From the NCBI GenBank assembly GCA_945910005.1, contig OX246747.1:34480742-34544741 (forward strand): a DNA stretch of 64,000 nt. The letters run 5' to 3'. This DNA is from Isoperla grammatica. Lineage: Eukaryota > Arthropoda > Insecta > Plecoptera > Perlodidae. The translations under genes and the position numbers were made by a program. Each line of letters starts with the position of its first letter. The first letter of the stretch is position 1. A model generated the notes under the pieces. It was not told the origin of the DNA, ran no database searches, and saw nothing but the letters and a program-made list of their open reading frames with translations. Positions 34,674-47,100 of this stretch are shown here, piece by piece.

Positions 34674-37600
34674 CATGAGCTATCTTTATTGTTATTTGTT
34701 TGGTGAGCAATGTATTGAACTTCAATCAAATGATCGCAGTTTCGACTGTGGACAATGTTTTGATGAAAAGTAGACCACATTCCTAATTAATTAATTAAAT
34801 AAATAAATAATGATTAATTAATTCTAGCAATCTTAATTTTTTTGAATCCGTCCAAACGCGCCACGGGAAAGAGGAAATTATAGTTTTTTTAATTTTGTAT
34901 TCACATTTTGACCACTAAATCTCCGCCATTTTAGCAAATACTTATTTTAATAAACCCAACCACTCGGATTATTTGCCATTATTAAATTATTGTAATTTAT
35001 AGCTAAATATACCTATATTTTATTATGTCGCTGACTACTAATGTAATTAAATATTGAAGTGTAAATTGAATAGTTTGTTTTACCGACCTGTAAATTGTAA
35101 TGACAATGATACCGAAGCCGTCACACAAGCTATGGACCCTGGTTCGACACCCACCAAGCTCACAGCCCTCTAAGCAGCAGCTAACTACTGTGCTCTGCGC
35201 GAACAAACTAACGCACTTCGACTAAAAAGTTACGAGTGGATATCCTATAATTGTTTCAAGGGAAAATGTGCATCCCAATTTCGCAAGGAACTAGAATTAT
35301 TGCAGGGACCCAATTTCTAAGAATTTTTTTCCTCGGGTAAAATTACTGACTAACCTTTTCTTGCAAATAAATTTTATACCACGTCATTGATCTGTTCCAG
35401 GGACTAGAAATGATCGTGAAATATGAAATTCAGTTTGCAACAGAACAGTTTGAATGCTGCGTAATGTTGGCCAATCCAATGATATTGATTTACATAACTA
35501 TTAAGATTTAAGACAAATTGGGGTAATCTACCGTGAATCGACAGGTCCGACCAATGACAATGATAATAACACAATAATGATGTTAATTAATATAAGAATG
35601 ACCAGCCCGGGCGTCCGGGCAGCTTTATGGTACGCACCCTGGTTCAATACACTTTCATATAAGGTCAAATAACTTCATATAGATAGAAGATAAACTCGCA
35701 TGGAATAAGTTATTTGGAATGATTGTTTGAAATCAATAAGTTCTTTAGAGATGGGTCCCTCCTCGGGAAAATACACGCACATAGAATAAGTTCTTTGGAA
35801 TGATTGTTAGAAATAAAAAATTATCACAGTTTTGTGGTCGAGACTCGAGATGGGTCCCTCCTCGTAAAAATAAACTCACGTGGAATAAGTTCTTTGCAAT
35901 TATTGTTTAAAGTCAATAAGTTCTTTGAAATGAATGTTTGAAATCAATAAGTTCTTTGGAATGATTGATTGAAATCAAAACTATCACAGTTTTGCGGTCG
36001 AGATGGGTCTCTCCTCGTGGTGACTGGATATAAGTAGTTGTATTTACTACCGTATAGACACTAAACAATAATAAATGCCTATAGGCCTACAACTTTCATA
36101 ATTGTGTATGGCCTAAGAGTTATTTATCGTTTTTTATATCTTAAATATCATAGTGGTTTTCGCATTGTTCATATTAAACTTCCCGCCATTCTTCTAAGCG
36201 CAACTCGATGTTAAAACCACCGCCTTATGAACACGTCTCACAGCCTTCACATAAACGTGAACCCACCGCCTTGTGAACACGATGCCGCCGAGAAAATGAC
36301 GTCATACTCACTTCACGAAATCACCCGAACGTTCTAAAAAAAATCACAATCTTTTCAAATCCTTTCAGTGCAGATTTTATTTACATCTAGATCTATCTTC
36401 CACATTATATAATTACTGTTTTCGTTCTTAAACAACCATTTCGAACCCAACTTGTCTTGGTAATTATATAGGTAAATGTACGTAGACAAGTTTTTAATCG
36501 GATTTTAATTGATGGTGTGTAGTAGGGATAGCCTAATTTATGTTTCAGGTTTAAAATCCTCCTAAAAATATTATTTTTTCTTATGCATGCACACTTGAAT
36601 TAATAGGGCCCACACCACAATTATTATTAAAGTGAATGGATGTAATTTGCGAAATTGTAGTCTACATGTACACATCTTAAATAAAACCTATACATTTATA
36701 TAAACATCCCTAAATTAATTCGTCAATTTGAATTAATATATGATATTATTTACGGTTTTAAAAACCGTTTTAAAACACGTTAGAAATATTGGTTCCAGTT
36801 TAGACTCATGTTTTTACAACGGTCCGTAACACCAAACAGCGAACAATGTTATTCCCGAGCTTGTAAAAAAAATATATACCTGGAGTAGAGACCCATTATG
36901 TTCTATCTACCTGGCAAAATTCAGCCACCGGCATTTACCACCGTTCCAAGCCACGCTAACTTCGCCTAGCACACAATGAAAGACACACATTTCAACAAGA
37001 ATTCTATCAACAACACTTACCTGTTTGATACAGATGTAGGCCAACAGTCAGCACTCAGTCAGTCAGCACATGCACGAATCAGCGCGCGCAATGCAACGCG
37101 ACCCAGCGTCGATTCGCGAAACGACGCTGTTGGCTGCGATATTCACACAAACGCGGAGTCAGAACGTAATACCGCGGTAAAATCATCAACGACAAAAAAC
37201 ACACGAGATTTTAATGTATTTAGAACACTGTGGTAACTGTGCGAATGTGTATACAATGAGTGTATTAATGAGTAAAGTGTGGTATTATATAAGGAATTGA
37301 TTTTCAAGCCGTGACGCGAAGTGTGTAGGCCTAGTACACGCACAGGTTATACGGAGACTGCGCCTTGCTTCACTGGTAGGACAGATGAGACTAGGGCGAT
37401 CGGCCGTTACGTATAGGGGTGGGGGTTGGAGGGGGTGAGGGGGAATGGGGTTAGGGGTTGGTGGTCGGTCGGTCGGGATTGAGGTACCTTCGGAATAACT
37501 GAGCTGCTGCTCTCTCACCTGCCCCCCAGCTTGAGGCGGAGAGAAGGAACGGAACTTGAGTTGAGGCAGATGTTTAGTTGCACAAGACTTTGAACTAGAG

Positions 37601-38859
37601 AAATGGAAGTTTTTTTTTTTTTTTTTTTTTTAGAATGAGAAGTAGAGTTTCTTTATCGGGAAGTTTTAATTGATTATGTTGGTGATTAGAACGGGTTTTT
37701 ATGTTCTATTAGAACGTGATATGAGTATTTAGTATGGGAAGGTCGTTTTTTTTGTTTATTGGAACCTTCAGTCAGACCTACCTTTGTTTTTGTATTTTGA
37801 AACAGCATTCCTTTTTATTGTAGTCTTGAAACTATGATTTCGGAATGTTTTCCAAATGTAACGTGAAGATATTTGTATTCTACCCTAGAGAAATTGTATG
37901 GAATCTTGAAAATAGATGTTAATTTCTAATTATGTTCCAAATTTCAATATTATATAAAATGTAATCGATTTTTCGGTAAATTTTGTTTTATTTTGTTCTT
38001 TTGAATTCAATTTACTAAGGTTTATTATAAGATTCTGAAACTGACAAGGAATTATTCGTGGAGTAGTGACTGACCGCAAAAAGTATTTTTTTTTTTATTT
38101 GTTGGAATGTGAAAGTTTCCAGCTTTTCTATAGACCAACTTCAAAAGCCTCCGTATATACCTTGTTGTATACATGACAACGTACTAAATAGGTTACTAAT
38201 AAATTACCAGAATACAATTCAAAATATTCGGGACATGTTCGTCGTGTCTATTATGTCCGTCCCTCCATTCAATCCGACTGCATTCAATCCGACAACAATG
38301 GGATCAGACAGCTCAATGCAAATAGCTTCAATCACCATTTTAGAGGTGCACCCTACCCTATAGTAACGCAGTAGCATCATTCATTGCATTGCACGGCACT
38401 CGGTCCAGAACAACAATCATCGAACAGCACTGCCTGTCGTACTACGCGCCGACGTTAAACAACAATATAATCATCATTAACAATACAAATCCCAATAGGC
38501 AGTTTATATTTTTAGATAAAACCAAGATTTAGATAAAACCAATACAACTTTTGCAATGCGCCCTTTTCTATTGTTGTTAATTGTTGTTTTTATTAACGGC
38601 GCCAGAAAGTTCGTAGATATGTACGCGCTCGCTTATCAACGCGTCACACAAGAGCGTTTTCCTAGTTAGTTTGAACGGGGATGACGCAGAACCTGCCCAA
38701 ACCTATCGGTCCTTCTGGTATTTGCACGGTCGACAAGGGCCTACCTATCCGCCCCTGGTAACCTATTGCCTGAGGAGGGTGGGAGGGGGTACAATTCTAA
38801 GTTGCACGCATGCCTCGTAATTTTGAGTTACACCACTGCAAGGGCGCCTTACTATAACC
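34674..38859. other. intergenic sequence, no gene recognised
   Basis: AT-rich, with two tRNA-like phrases (near 35130 and 35620) and the tandem repeat at 35685. Short open stretches, including 36976-37236, show no known domain. Confidence 0.45.
35685..36020. repeat. irregular tandem repeat of AATAAGTTCTTTGGAATGAT
   Basis: Six variants of the phrase, mixed with GAGATGGGTCCCTCCTCG and ATCACAGTTTTGTGGTCGAG, within 340 bp. Confidence 0.75.
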
Positions 38860-39050
38860 TTGAACGAAGCGTATGCTTCTGGTAGGGCCACCGTAGCCGT
38901 AAGCCAGACGACGAAAGGCAGTCCACGCCCTCTATTTCCCTTTTCCTCTCCCTTACGTCCTATTTGTCCCTTTTCTTCAATCACCCCGTCTGACGTCATA
39001 TGATCATAGTTGACGAACAAATAATTATCAATCAATACGTATAACATAGT
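38860..39050 (-). repeat. dispersed repeat family E copy
   Basis: GAAGCGTATGCTTCTGGTAG and GGCAGTCCACGCCCTC match 26755-26985. Confidence 0.65.
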
Positions 39051-39737
39051 GTCTTGAGAATATATGAGGGTTCTAAGTTCTAACCAGTGACGAAAGTGGT
39101 CACAGAAAAATGCCGGAGCTCACTGGTATATATTCCTCCCCCCCCCCCCCCCCCCAATACAAGAGGTTTATACAGACAATAAAGTGAAGTTTTTAGTTTT
39201 CAGCAAACATTTTTTAAACCTTTATTAAAATATACCTGTTGTCTATGGCCTCACGTTTGTTTTTGACTGCTCTTTTACTCACTTAACAGAAATAACTGTT
39301 TTATTGATATAGTATATCTGTAGTACTTGTTCGTTTAGCCAATTAGTAATCAGTTTTAAGTTAGGAATCGCTATAATTTTATGTCTACGGATAAAAAGTA
39401 CCGGTACGGCGCTCCGGCTCACGTTCATCACTGCTTCTAAATTGTAACTAGCACGAGGGCCCCTCACTAACCTGTAATGCTGCTGCGTTGTATTGTAGAG
39501 TATTGTATGATCCCTGCTGGCTACACAACACAAACGTAGTAGAAGGTTCCTCGAAGGCAACTGTTCTGTTGGGTTGTCGGGCATCCTCCACCTGGCGCCT
39601 TATTGAACAGCATTGGGCGAACATCGCCAGCTGACCAGTGTGAGGTACCCTCGGTGACCGCTAAACAGGGGCCTGGGTACGGGACCCTTTCTGTAATCTG
39701 TCTCCCGGTAAACTGACCCAGCGATAAACTGCTACAA

Positions 39738-39988
39738 GTAATACCCGTTATAGGTGCACACTAGCTTTACCTGATGTGCCCCTCTTCAGGTGACTAACTA
39801 GGTTATTAGGGTGTTTGGGTAGCTGGGAAGGAATGTCCGAGGGCTGTTAGTATAGGACACAATCCAAGCATTCGCCTTGACGACTGAGGAAAACCTTGGA
39901 AAAAATCTTCAGTCAGGATTGCCGGTGGCCGGAATCGAACCGGTGACCTCCCGAATTAGAGTCTCGCGTCTTACCGCTGAGCCACCTC
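39738..39988 (-). mobile_element. tRNA-derived SINE
   Basis: Head TGGCTCAGCGGTAAGACGCG and B box GGTTCGATTCC on the - strand. The tail shared with 42449-42667 extends to GTGCACC...ATAACGGGTATT, suggesting the full length. Confidence 0.85.
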
Positions 39989-40449
39989 ATGTTAATTGTC
40001 CAGCTGCCTGACATCCCATCGAAAGTTCCAAGATTATTGGGTCTGGTTAATATTGGTGCAGTTTATCGCTGCAGGGTCAGTTTACTGGGGGACAGATTAC
40101 ACTGACCCCCCTGGGTATGAGACACGAACACTTGCACAGAGCTACAACGACCTCAGAGACACGCATGTACCGGAACAACCCCTGACCACAATATTGTCGG
40201 TATATCGAGTTTTGGAATCGCAATCCGGAAATCGTGAAAAAGTTAACCTACTTTTGGTTCTTGATTCTTATGGCGCTGTTCACAATGGAATCGTAATGTC
40301 GTAATTATTTAGATTGAGAAAATGTACGATCCCGATCACGATGCCGATATAAAATTATCGTGATCGTCATAGACGATGGAGTGAGTCGGAGTCGGAGTTG
40401 GTCACGAGTCAGTTGTCCGTGACAAAACCCATGATGGATACGGTTGTTT

Positions 40450-40760
40450 CGAAAATAAAATAAATAAATTCACATTTAGAGTCTACCCACTCAGTAACGA
40501 AACTGATTTTCAGTGTGGGACTTTAATTTAAAGCGACTAAACCAACCCTGTAGGCACCGAACACCATCGACGAGTGAGCGATAACCAATCAAAGATCGAT
40601 ATTTCAAATACATATGAATCAATGATTAGACAGTGCGAACACCTGCGGACAATGTCAGAATGTCAACAAGGCCGATTCAGAACAACTTTGAATTTATTGA
40701 GTGCTTACTACCCTTTTCGCTTTCCTGCACGCCGTTTCAACGAGAATAAACCGATTCATC
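40450..40760. repeat. dispersed repeat family G copy
   Basis: Same phrases as 15711-15965, extending to GTGCGAACACCTGCGGACAA and GCCGATTCAGAACAA. Confidence 0.7.
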
Positions 40761-40825
40761 TCGTCACACGTTAACCTTGATTGTTTACAATTAGTGTGCA
40801 TTGTTGTCATTGAAGGACCGTCAAT

Positions 40826-40984
40826 AGCATAGGCCTCAATTGAGGTGGTTGTGACATCACAGGCGGACATACAATGTGTTGCTAGGCAACTGCATCGTCG
40901 TATCTTTCTTTGATTGGTGCATATTCAATGTTTGTCCGAAACAAAACACGGCTACACGGCTATTTTTTGAATTGAGTCTTGTGC
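40826..40984. mobile_element. diverged copy of the 158-bp MITE
   Basis: Inner phrases CAATGTTTGTCCGAAACAAA and TGTTGCTAGGCAAC match 22354-22511 in reverse; ends GCATAGGCCTCAATT and TTGAGTCTTGTGC are decayed; TA on both sides. Confidence 0.65.
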
Positions 40985-41018
40985 TATTTTTCCGTCATTT
41001 TGGTAATGCTAGGAGGAG

Positions 41019-41394
41019 GGAGCTTGCAATAACGTCATTTCCGGTATCGCACGGTGGCCATACTGAGGTACTCTGAAAACATTTGTTTACGTTCTTCCGA
41101 CACTGCATTGTTGCAATATTGCAGATGTCCTTTGACTGACACATCAACTGTTTTCAAACAAAGGTTCCGTATATGACTGAAAACAAAATAAGAACGCGTA
41201 AAACTCTGTTTGAAGACAATCATTTGCATGTGTTATCATTTTCTTGAACTTTTACCTGCACACATCAATCTATACGGCTTGAAACTGTGATATTTCCTGG
41301 ATAACCTATGTGTCTTCTATTGACAGAACAAATGTAAACAAGCAATGTGTACCTCATAATGGCCGCCACGTGACGTCTATTGAAAGCTACCCAA
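41019..41394. mobile_element. MITE with GTGGCCATACTGAGGTAC ends
   Basis: Left AGGGAGCTTGCAATAACGTC and GGTGGCCATACTGAGGTAC pair with GTACCTCATAATGGCCGCC and GACGTCTATTGAAAGCTACC. Related in style to 25001-25349. Confidence 0.65.
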
Positions 41395-42448
41395 CGCATT
41401 CTATCGGCAGTTCGAGTCCCCTTGAGTGGCGTGGGCCGAGGCGGCCGAGGCTTCGTGCAGACCACAAAGGGTCGTGACGTCACGGATGAGAGCCGTGTCA
41501 AAGGGAAGGAAGGAGGGTGCCCTGCCTTGCCTTGCCTTGCAGTCTTGCAGATATACATTGAAAGCCTTCGAAAAACGCGGAACAAAGAACGTTTCAACAT
41601 TTCAAACGATGCCAAAACTCTTTGTCGATTAAAAGAGAGGGAAAAAAATTTCGCCGGTTGTGAATTATTTTGACGGTAGAAGAAAGTGAGCACGTGGAAT
41701 GGGGGGGGGGGGGGGGGGGGGGCGGACGCCTCTGCCTTCACACAGAAACAACAGGACTGGTTCTTGAATCAAGTAAAATAAATTATATGAAGCTTTCTTT
41801 ATTCAGGACATGTTACAAATATTTTTACTACCAACTAAAACAATGAACAAACAATATTGTAATACAATACTTGAGCAGTTCAAGGCAAGTCAAGTGGGGG
41901 GGGGGGGAGAGGCAAATATCAGCCCCCCCCCACAGACGCCCGTGCCACTATAGTCTGCATAAATATATTTTCAAAACTTATTAAATTATAATATATTTAA
42001 TTTGTATGCATGTTATTTTAGACATGGAATTGGGTTTTGTTTGAAGTCAATTTAAGTCAGTTTAACGGTAAAAGGAATGAATAAAAATCAAAGCGGGTCC
42101 GACCGTTGAGTGATTACAATACATAATTTATGTAGGGTCGCCGCGCAAGGTAGTCTAGATCGAGTAACCCTTCTTTCTTTCTTGTCTACACTCTAACAAG
42201 GAGGGAAACTGGTATTGCTGGAGAGTTGCTGTTATATCCCCTGTGTCTTCTTTGCCGGCTACCTGGATGTCTGCGAGACGGTCTGCTTCGCTTACTTCAC
42301 CGACTAACAGCTACAATTAACAATTATTGTAATCAATTGTCACTAATTGTTACGTTAGTTGGCCAAGAAGGTCAAAATTCGAAAAAGTGTCTCTCGATTT
42401 AGAAAACTCAATAAAGTAATAATAATAATAATTTTTCGTAGGAATACC

Positions 42449-42667
42449 CGTTATAGGGTGCACACCAGCTTTACCTAGGTTATTAGGGTGTTTGGATAGC
42501 TAGGGAGGAATGTCCGAAGGCTGTTAGTAGGATTCAATCCCAGCATTCGCCCTTACGACTGAGGAAAACCTCGGAAAAAACCTTAAGTCAGGACTACCGG
42601 TGGCCGGAATCGAACCGGCGACCTCCCGAATTAGAGTCTCGCGTCTTACCGCTGAGCCACCTCTATC
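42449..42667 (-). mobile_element. tRNA-derived SINE
   Basis: Near-full copy of the same family, with both promoter boxes intact on the - strand. Confidence 0.85.
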
Positions 42668-43899
42668 GGTAATAATGAATAATGATGACACAATGTACAA
42701 TAACAAATTTTTTAAATGTCATTAATTGTTAGATATTCTGAAATTTAATTATTGATATCATCTTTTTCTGTAATTGATACGACAATAGTAGCTACAATCG
42801 CAAACTGTGAAAACTGCACTTCATCAAAAGTACTGGAATAATTTTTTTAAATTTAATTGATGTGTAACTAAGACACATCGCTCTAATTTAGGGCGGTTTT
42901 CGTCTTGCGCCATTGGTACTAGCTACGTTTGTGTGAATTTTTAAAGTCGAGATACCGTTTTGAATCCGATTCGATTTCACTGATGTAGGCCGGACGATGA
43001 ACAATGAACAATGAACGATGAACAATGAACGATGAACGATGAACAATGAACAATGAACAATTAACGATGATTGATGAACAATGTGTAGGATATTATACGA
43101 CAAAAAAGTGTTTGAATCAATCAACATCCGAATTCGATCGGAATAATAATGTTTCTGAATTTATTTATTTCTCTCACAAATGAGAGAGATAGAGTGAAAA
43201 AAATACTTTCAGTATTGTCTCAGTTAATGAATCTTACGTGCTTAATACAAATTTGAAAGGTTGAAACTATATTATATAACCACGGAATTACAAAGAAAAT
43301 TATATTTCAGAGTGGGGACGTCGTTACAACATTAATTATCATCATTTTCAGTAGTTCTCATTCAAAGTACTTAACATTTCTTTCTGAACACAACATGAGA
43401 TACGATGAAGAGCGTTTCTAAATATGACGAATATTTTTATTGATCGCGAATTCGCCAGCATCCAGATGAAGCCCTCTCATTTTCTTGTCGACGAGCGGGC
43501 CACGCTTACGAGGACGTTGTTAGTCACAGGGGGGGAGGGGTGCGAGGGGGGAAGGGACAATAAACTAGGGTAGGGGGTATGCGTCATACAGCTTGCTGAC
43601 AAAAGAAATGACGGTGGTTGGAGTGAAGGGGGGAAGGGGGGAACCCTCAGGGTGAAAATCAGAACAAGCCTGCTTCCTGTTTCCGAAACCGTGGTGGTCT
43701 TGTCTTTGTTCATGATTACTACTTCGTGAATAGAAAAACTCCGATGGGAAACGATCGATTACTTGTTAATTCTCAATGTTTATAAGAATGAAACAGTATT
43801 CGATCAATCGATATGACATAAAGGAAGCCTTAGCTCTTCTGTGTTGATTCAAAATAACGCATACACTCACTAGAATTTGTAATTAACAATATTTTGTCA
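42668..43899. other. intergenic sequence upstream of RANBP3
   Basis: Contains the GATGAACAAT repeat and AT-rich sequence; no gene recognised. Confidence 0.5.
42995..43085. repeat. 7-10 bp tandem repeat GATGAACAAT
   Basis: About a dozen GAACAAT/GAACGAT units in a row. Confidence 0.85.
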
Positions 43900-44090
43900 C
43901 TTCAATGTATGTTTTTTCTTTAGTTTTTGTAAAAAATGGCGCGAATATTGTAGTAGTTTGTAATGTCACCGATAGAGAGCAGCGCGTAAAGTTCCAGTAT
44001 TGCCAACCGAATTTAGCGCCCGTTTATGTTGGTTGGTAGCATTTATTGAAATTTGTTGCCGTTCGCTGTTGTAAAATTATTTTGTGCAGA
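43900..44090 (+). promoter_or_regulatory. probable promoter/5' UTR of RANBP3
   Basis: Short unique stretch before the RANBP3 start codon, more GC-balanced than its surroundings. Position is the only evidence. Confidence 0.3.
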
Positions 44091-44109
44091 ATGGCTGATG
44101 CTTCAAATG
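44091..44109 (+). CDS. RANBP3: RANBP3 coding exon 1
   Basis: Encodes MADASN plus one base, donor GTTTGT. The alternative donor GTAAAA at 44114 would put a stop in exon 2, so the 19-nt form is chosen. Confidence 0.8.
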
Positions 44110-47100
44110 GTTTGTAAAAATTATCTTGTGTTATGTTTTTCAATACGCTTATGGGATTAACGTAACTGAGGTATATCCTAATTTTAAATAGATTTTTTAC
44201 TAGATTTTTGTTTCTATTTAAAACGGGAGCAAACATGTTTGCGAATCTGATATGTCATGGGGGGCTTGGTGCTTGCCATGTTGCCTAATGCTTTGTCTTG
44301 TGATTAACATGTTTGTAAACATGTTACATTTGCCCTAATTTCAGATTCTCCTAATGATCAGCCTTCCGAAAATTCTAGTGATGTCAAGGTAAATATTATA
44401 ATAAATCTTCACTTTGTTTCCTCATCTAAAACTTTAAGGCCCAAGGCTAGGCCCTAGGCTAGGCCTAGGCGTAGGCCTAGGCCCTAGACCTAGGCATACT
44501 AAAAACCTAGACCCTTGTACAGGTAAACACAACTTGTTTCTTTTGTTTCCAGAGTCCCATAGTAATGAAAATTGATGCCCCAGAGGCAGACAAAAATGTG
44601 GAAGAAGAAACTAAACCAGATTCCTTTTCCTCAAGTACTAATAGTTTTTCAAAACCAGCTTTTGGTAACAGTTTTGGCTCTACATTTTCCAACTCTGTAA
44701 GTAGCCACCGTCCCTATGGCCTCGGGGTTCCTAGTTCTATGTCATTTTCTGGTATACGTTCCAATTCCTCTCCGTTTGGAAATATGAGTTCTTTTGGGTT
44801 TAGCAAACCGTGTTCTACAACCTCAAATTCCTTTTCAAGTTCTCCTAAACCCCTTCTCTTACGTCCTTCCCAGCTAGCCGTCGGTAACGTTGAATCTACG
44901 AGTAGTGCCGAAACGTCAGAGGAGCGAACAGTAACGACTAGCGAAACGAACGAGGCAGACACTAGTAACACTTCAGCAAATAGTACAAGTAAATCGAAAA
45001 AAGATACGAATCAAGAGAAAAATGAACCTTCCTCATCGCAGAACAATGTCACGAACTCTCAGGGTGGCTCACCTAAATTTGTTCCTCTTGGTGTTACGCC
45101 TCAGCAAAAGGATGACAAGTAAGATTACTCATTCATTTCTAATCCATTTATTGAAGTGACTCTTCCAATTTAGGATCTATTCTCTCTATTTCCCAGACCT
45201 ATATGTTTGTGTCGGTATTGTTTTCAGTTGCACGGTTGGTGGTAGTGCAGTGTCCTCTTCGGTGACAGGTTTCGTGTTTGGTCAGAATCTTCACGCTAGA
45301 ATAGCCGAGGCAGTGGCTGTAGAAACGGCCGATTCAACTAGCGGCAAGAACGACGGAGCAAGCACTTCACAGGTAGGCCACAAGTTTTCACACCACTCGA
45401 ACGATCCACGCATTCAGTTACCCACACTCTTCCTCGTTTACTCTCTCGCTAACGTGCCGACGTGTTTTGTGTTCCAGGCAGCGACGAGCAACGGCACGAG
45501 CGCGACCGAGATGCTTTTCACGTCGGTTATCAAGAAGGACACCGGGAGCGCCAGCACCGTAAGTTCGCGTCGACCTGAGTCTCGAGCGAGACGTTATGGG
45601 TGGCCTAACGCTTGTTTCCTCGCAACAATATTTGTTGACGTTTTGTTTCACGACTCGTCGACTCAATATATTATAACTGTCCACTGCACTTTAAAGTCAC
45701 TTGTCTGACAGTGGGATCTAAGTATTTAGTTGGGAAGTCATAAGAACTGGCATGAACTTTTCTTCTTCTTCTTCTTTCGAACACCGAGAGTTGGAACTTA
45801 TGCTATTCTCTACCTAGTTGCCCAATAAAGGTTTGCCACATATTTCCTTCTTGCTATATTTTGCCCCTCCATTAGAACCCTTTAGATGAGCTTGTTCAAT
45901 CTTATGTAACTATCTAGACGTTGAACGGTGTGTGTTTGTCGCGCAGGCCGACAGCGGCTGTCCCGACACGCCCAGCAAGAGTCTGTCGGAGGCGGCGCGA
46001 GAGTACGAAGAGTCCCGCGCGGTCAAGCGCAAGTACGACGAGGTCGCGGTCTTCACCGGCGAGGAGGACGAGGCCAACGTCGTTCAGGTAAGCGCGGCGA
46101 CGCGACTGATGTCTCCGCTTTATTAGGAGCTGCGATCACGTCGGGCTTATTTGCATACTTCTATTTTTATTTTTTAATTTGTTTAATTTCCACTTCATTT
46201 GATTTTATTTCATTTCTCAATTATTTTTTCTTGTTCTTGATTATATTTTATATAGTTTGAACTGTAGTTTGTTTTGATTTTGTTATTGTTATTTATGATT
46301 TCATTACTATTAATTGTTTGTATAGCTTAGTTTTATTTAAGGTCCTCCTTTGTAAATCAGTTTTTATAACTGAATAGGATAGACATTAAATAAATAAATA
46401 AACTCGTTACCAGTATCTCACTAGTTGAATGATATTTGGGCTTAACGTCTAATATTTTTGCAACGTGGCTAATCGAGACAATGAGTGGATGAAATATGAA
46501 GATGATGGGGGTGTTAAGTGGTAAAGGGCCAGTGGGAGGGCGGGGAGGAAAGGGGAAACGGGAGGAAAAGGGGTTGGGGAGGATGTGGACTGCATTTCGT
46601 CTGACCCCCTCCTTTTTATTTCAACTTAGAATAGGTACAATTGTTTACAGTGTGTTTGGCTCCTAATGAGTGTGGCAGTGCACTTTCAGGCAAGGAGCCT
46701 TCATTAGACATAAATGTATAATTACTGTAGCAGTAGCAGCAGCATGTATTTTTTTATCTAATCTAGACCTAGTAAACTAATCTAATATTTAACACAAACA
46801 CATCCTTGGAGCTCAGGCTGGAGGGGTCAGGGGGGGCTGTAAACCCCCCCCCCCCCTGAGTCCCTAGTAGTCTTGTAAATGCTGATTGTTAGAATCATAA
46901 TGTGATGAAAAACTTCCATATCTGTTCAGTGTGGTGGAGTGGAACTGGGAAGGTTGTTTAATTGTTAGCTCAGACGGTATTGTTAGCAGCCTATATTTGT
47001 TTCAAAAAAATTAGTAGGCCCCTGTTAGCATTTTGATATTGGTGTCGGGAGTGTATACAAGGAAAACAATTAGCAATCCCCTACCAGTGAACCCATTATT

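Noticed and set aside
36976..37236. 86-codon open stretch
   Set aside because: No domain, no splice support and no recognisable neighbours; composition is ordinary for chance.
41265..41741. 158-codon open stretch on the - strand
   Set aside because: It runs through a MITE end, unique sequence and a long G run; the protein is low-complexity at the start and has no recognisable domain.
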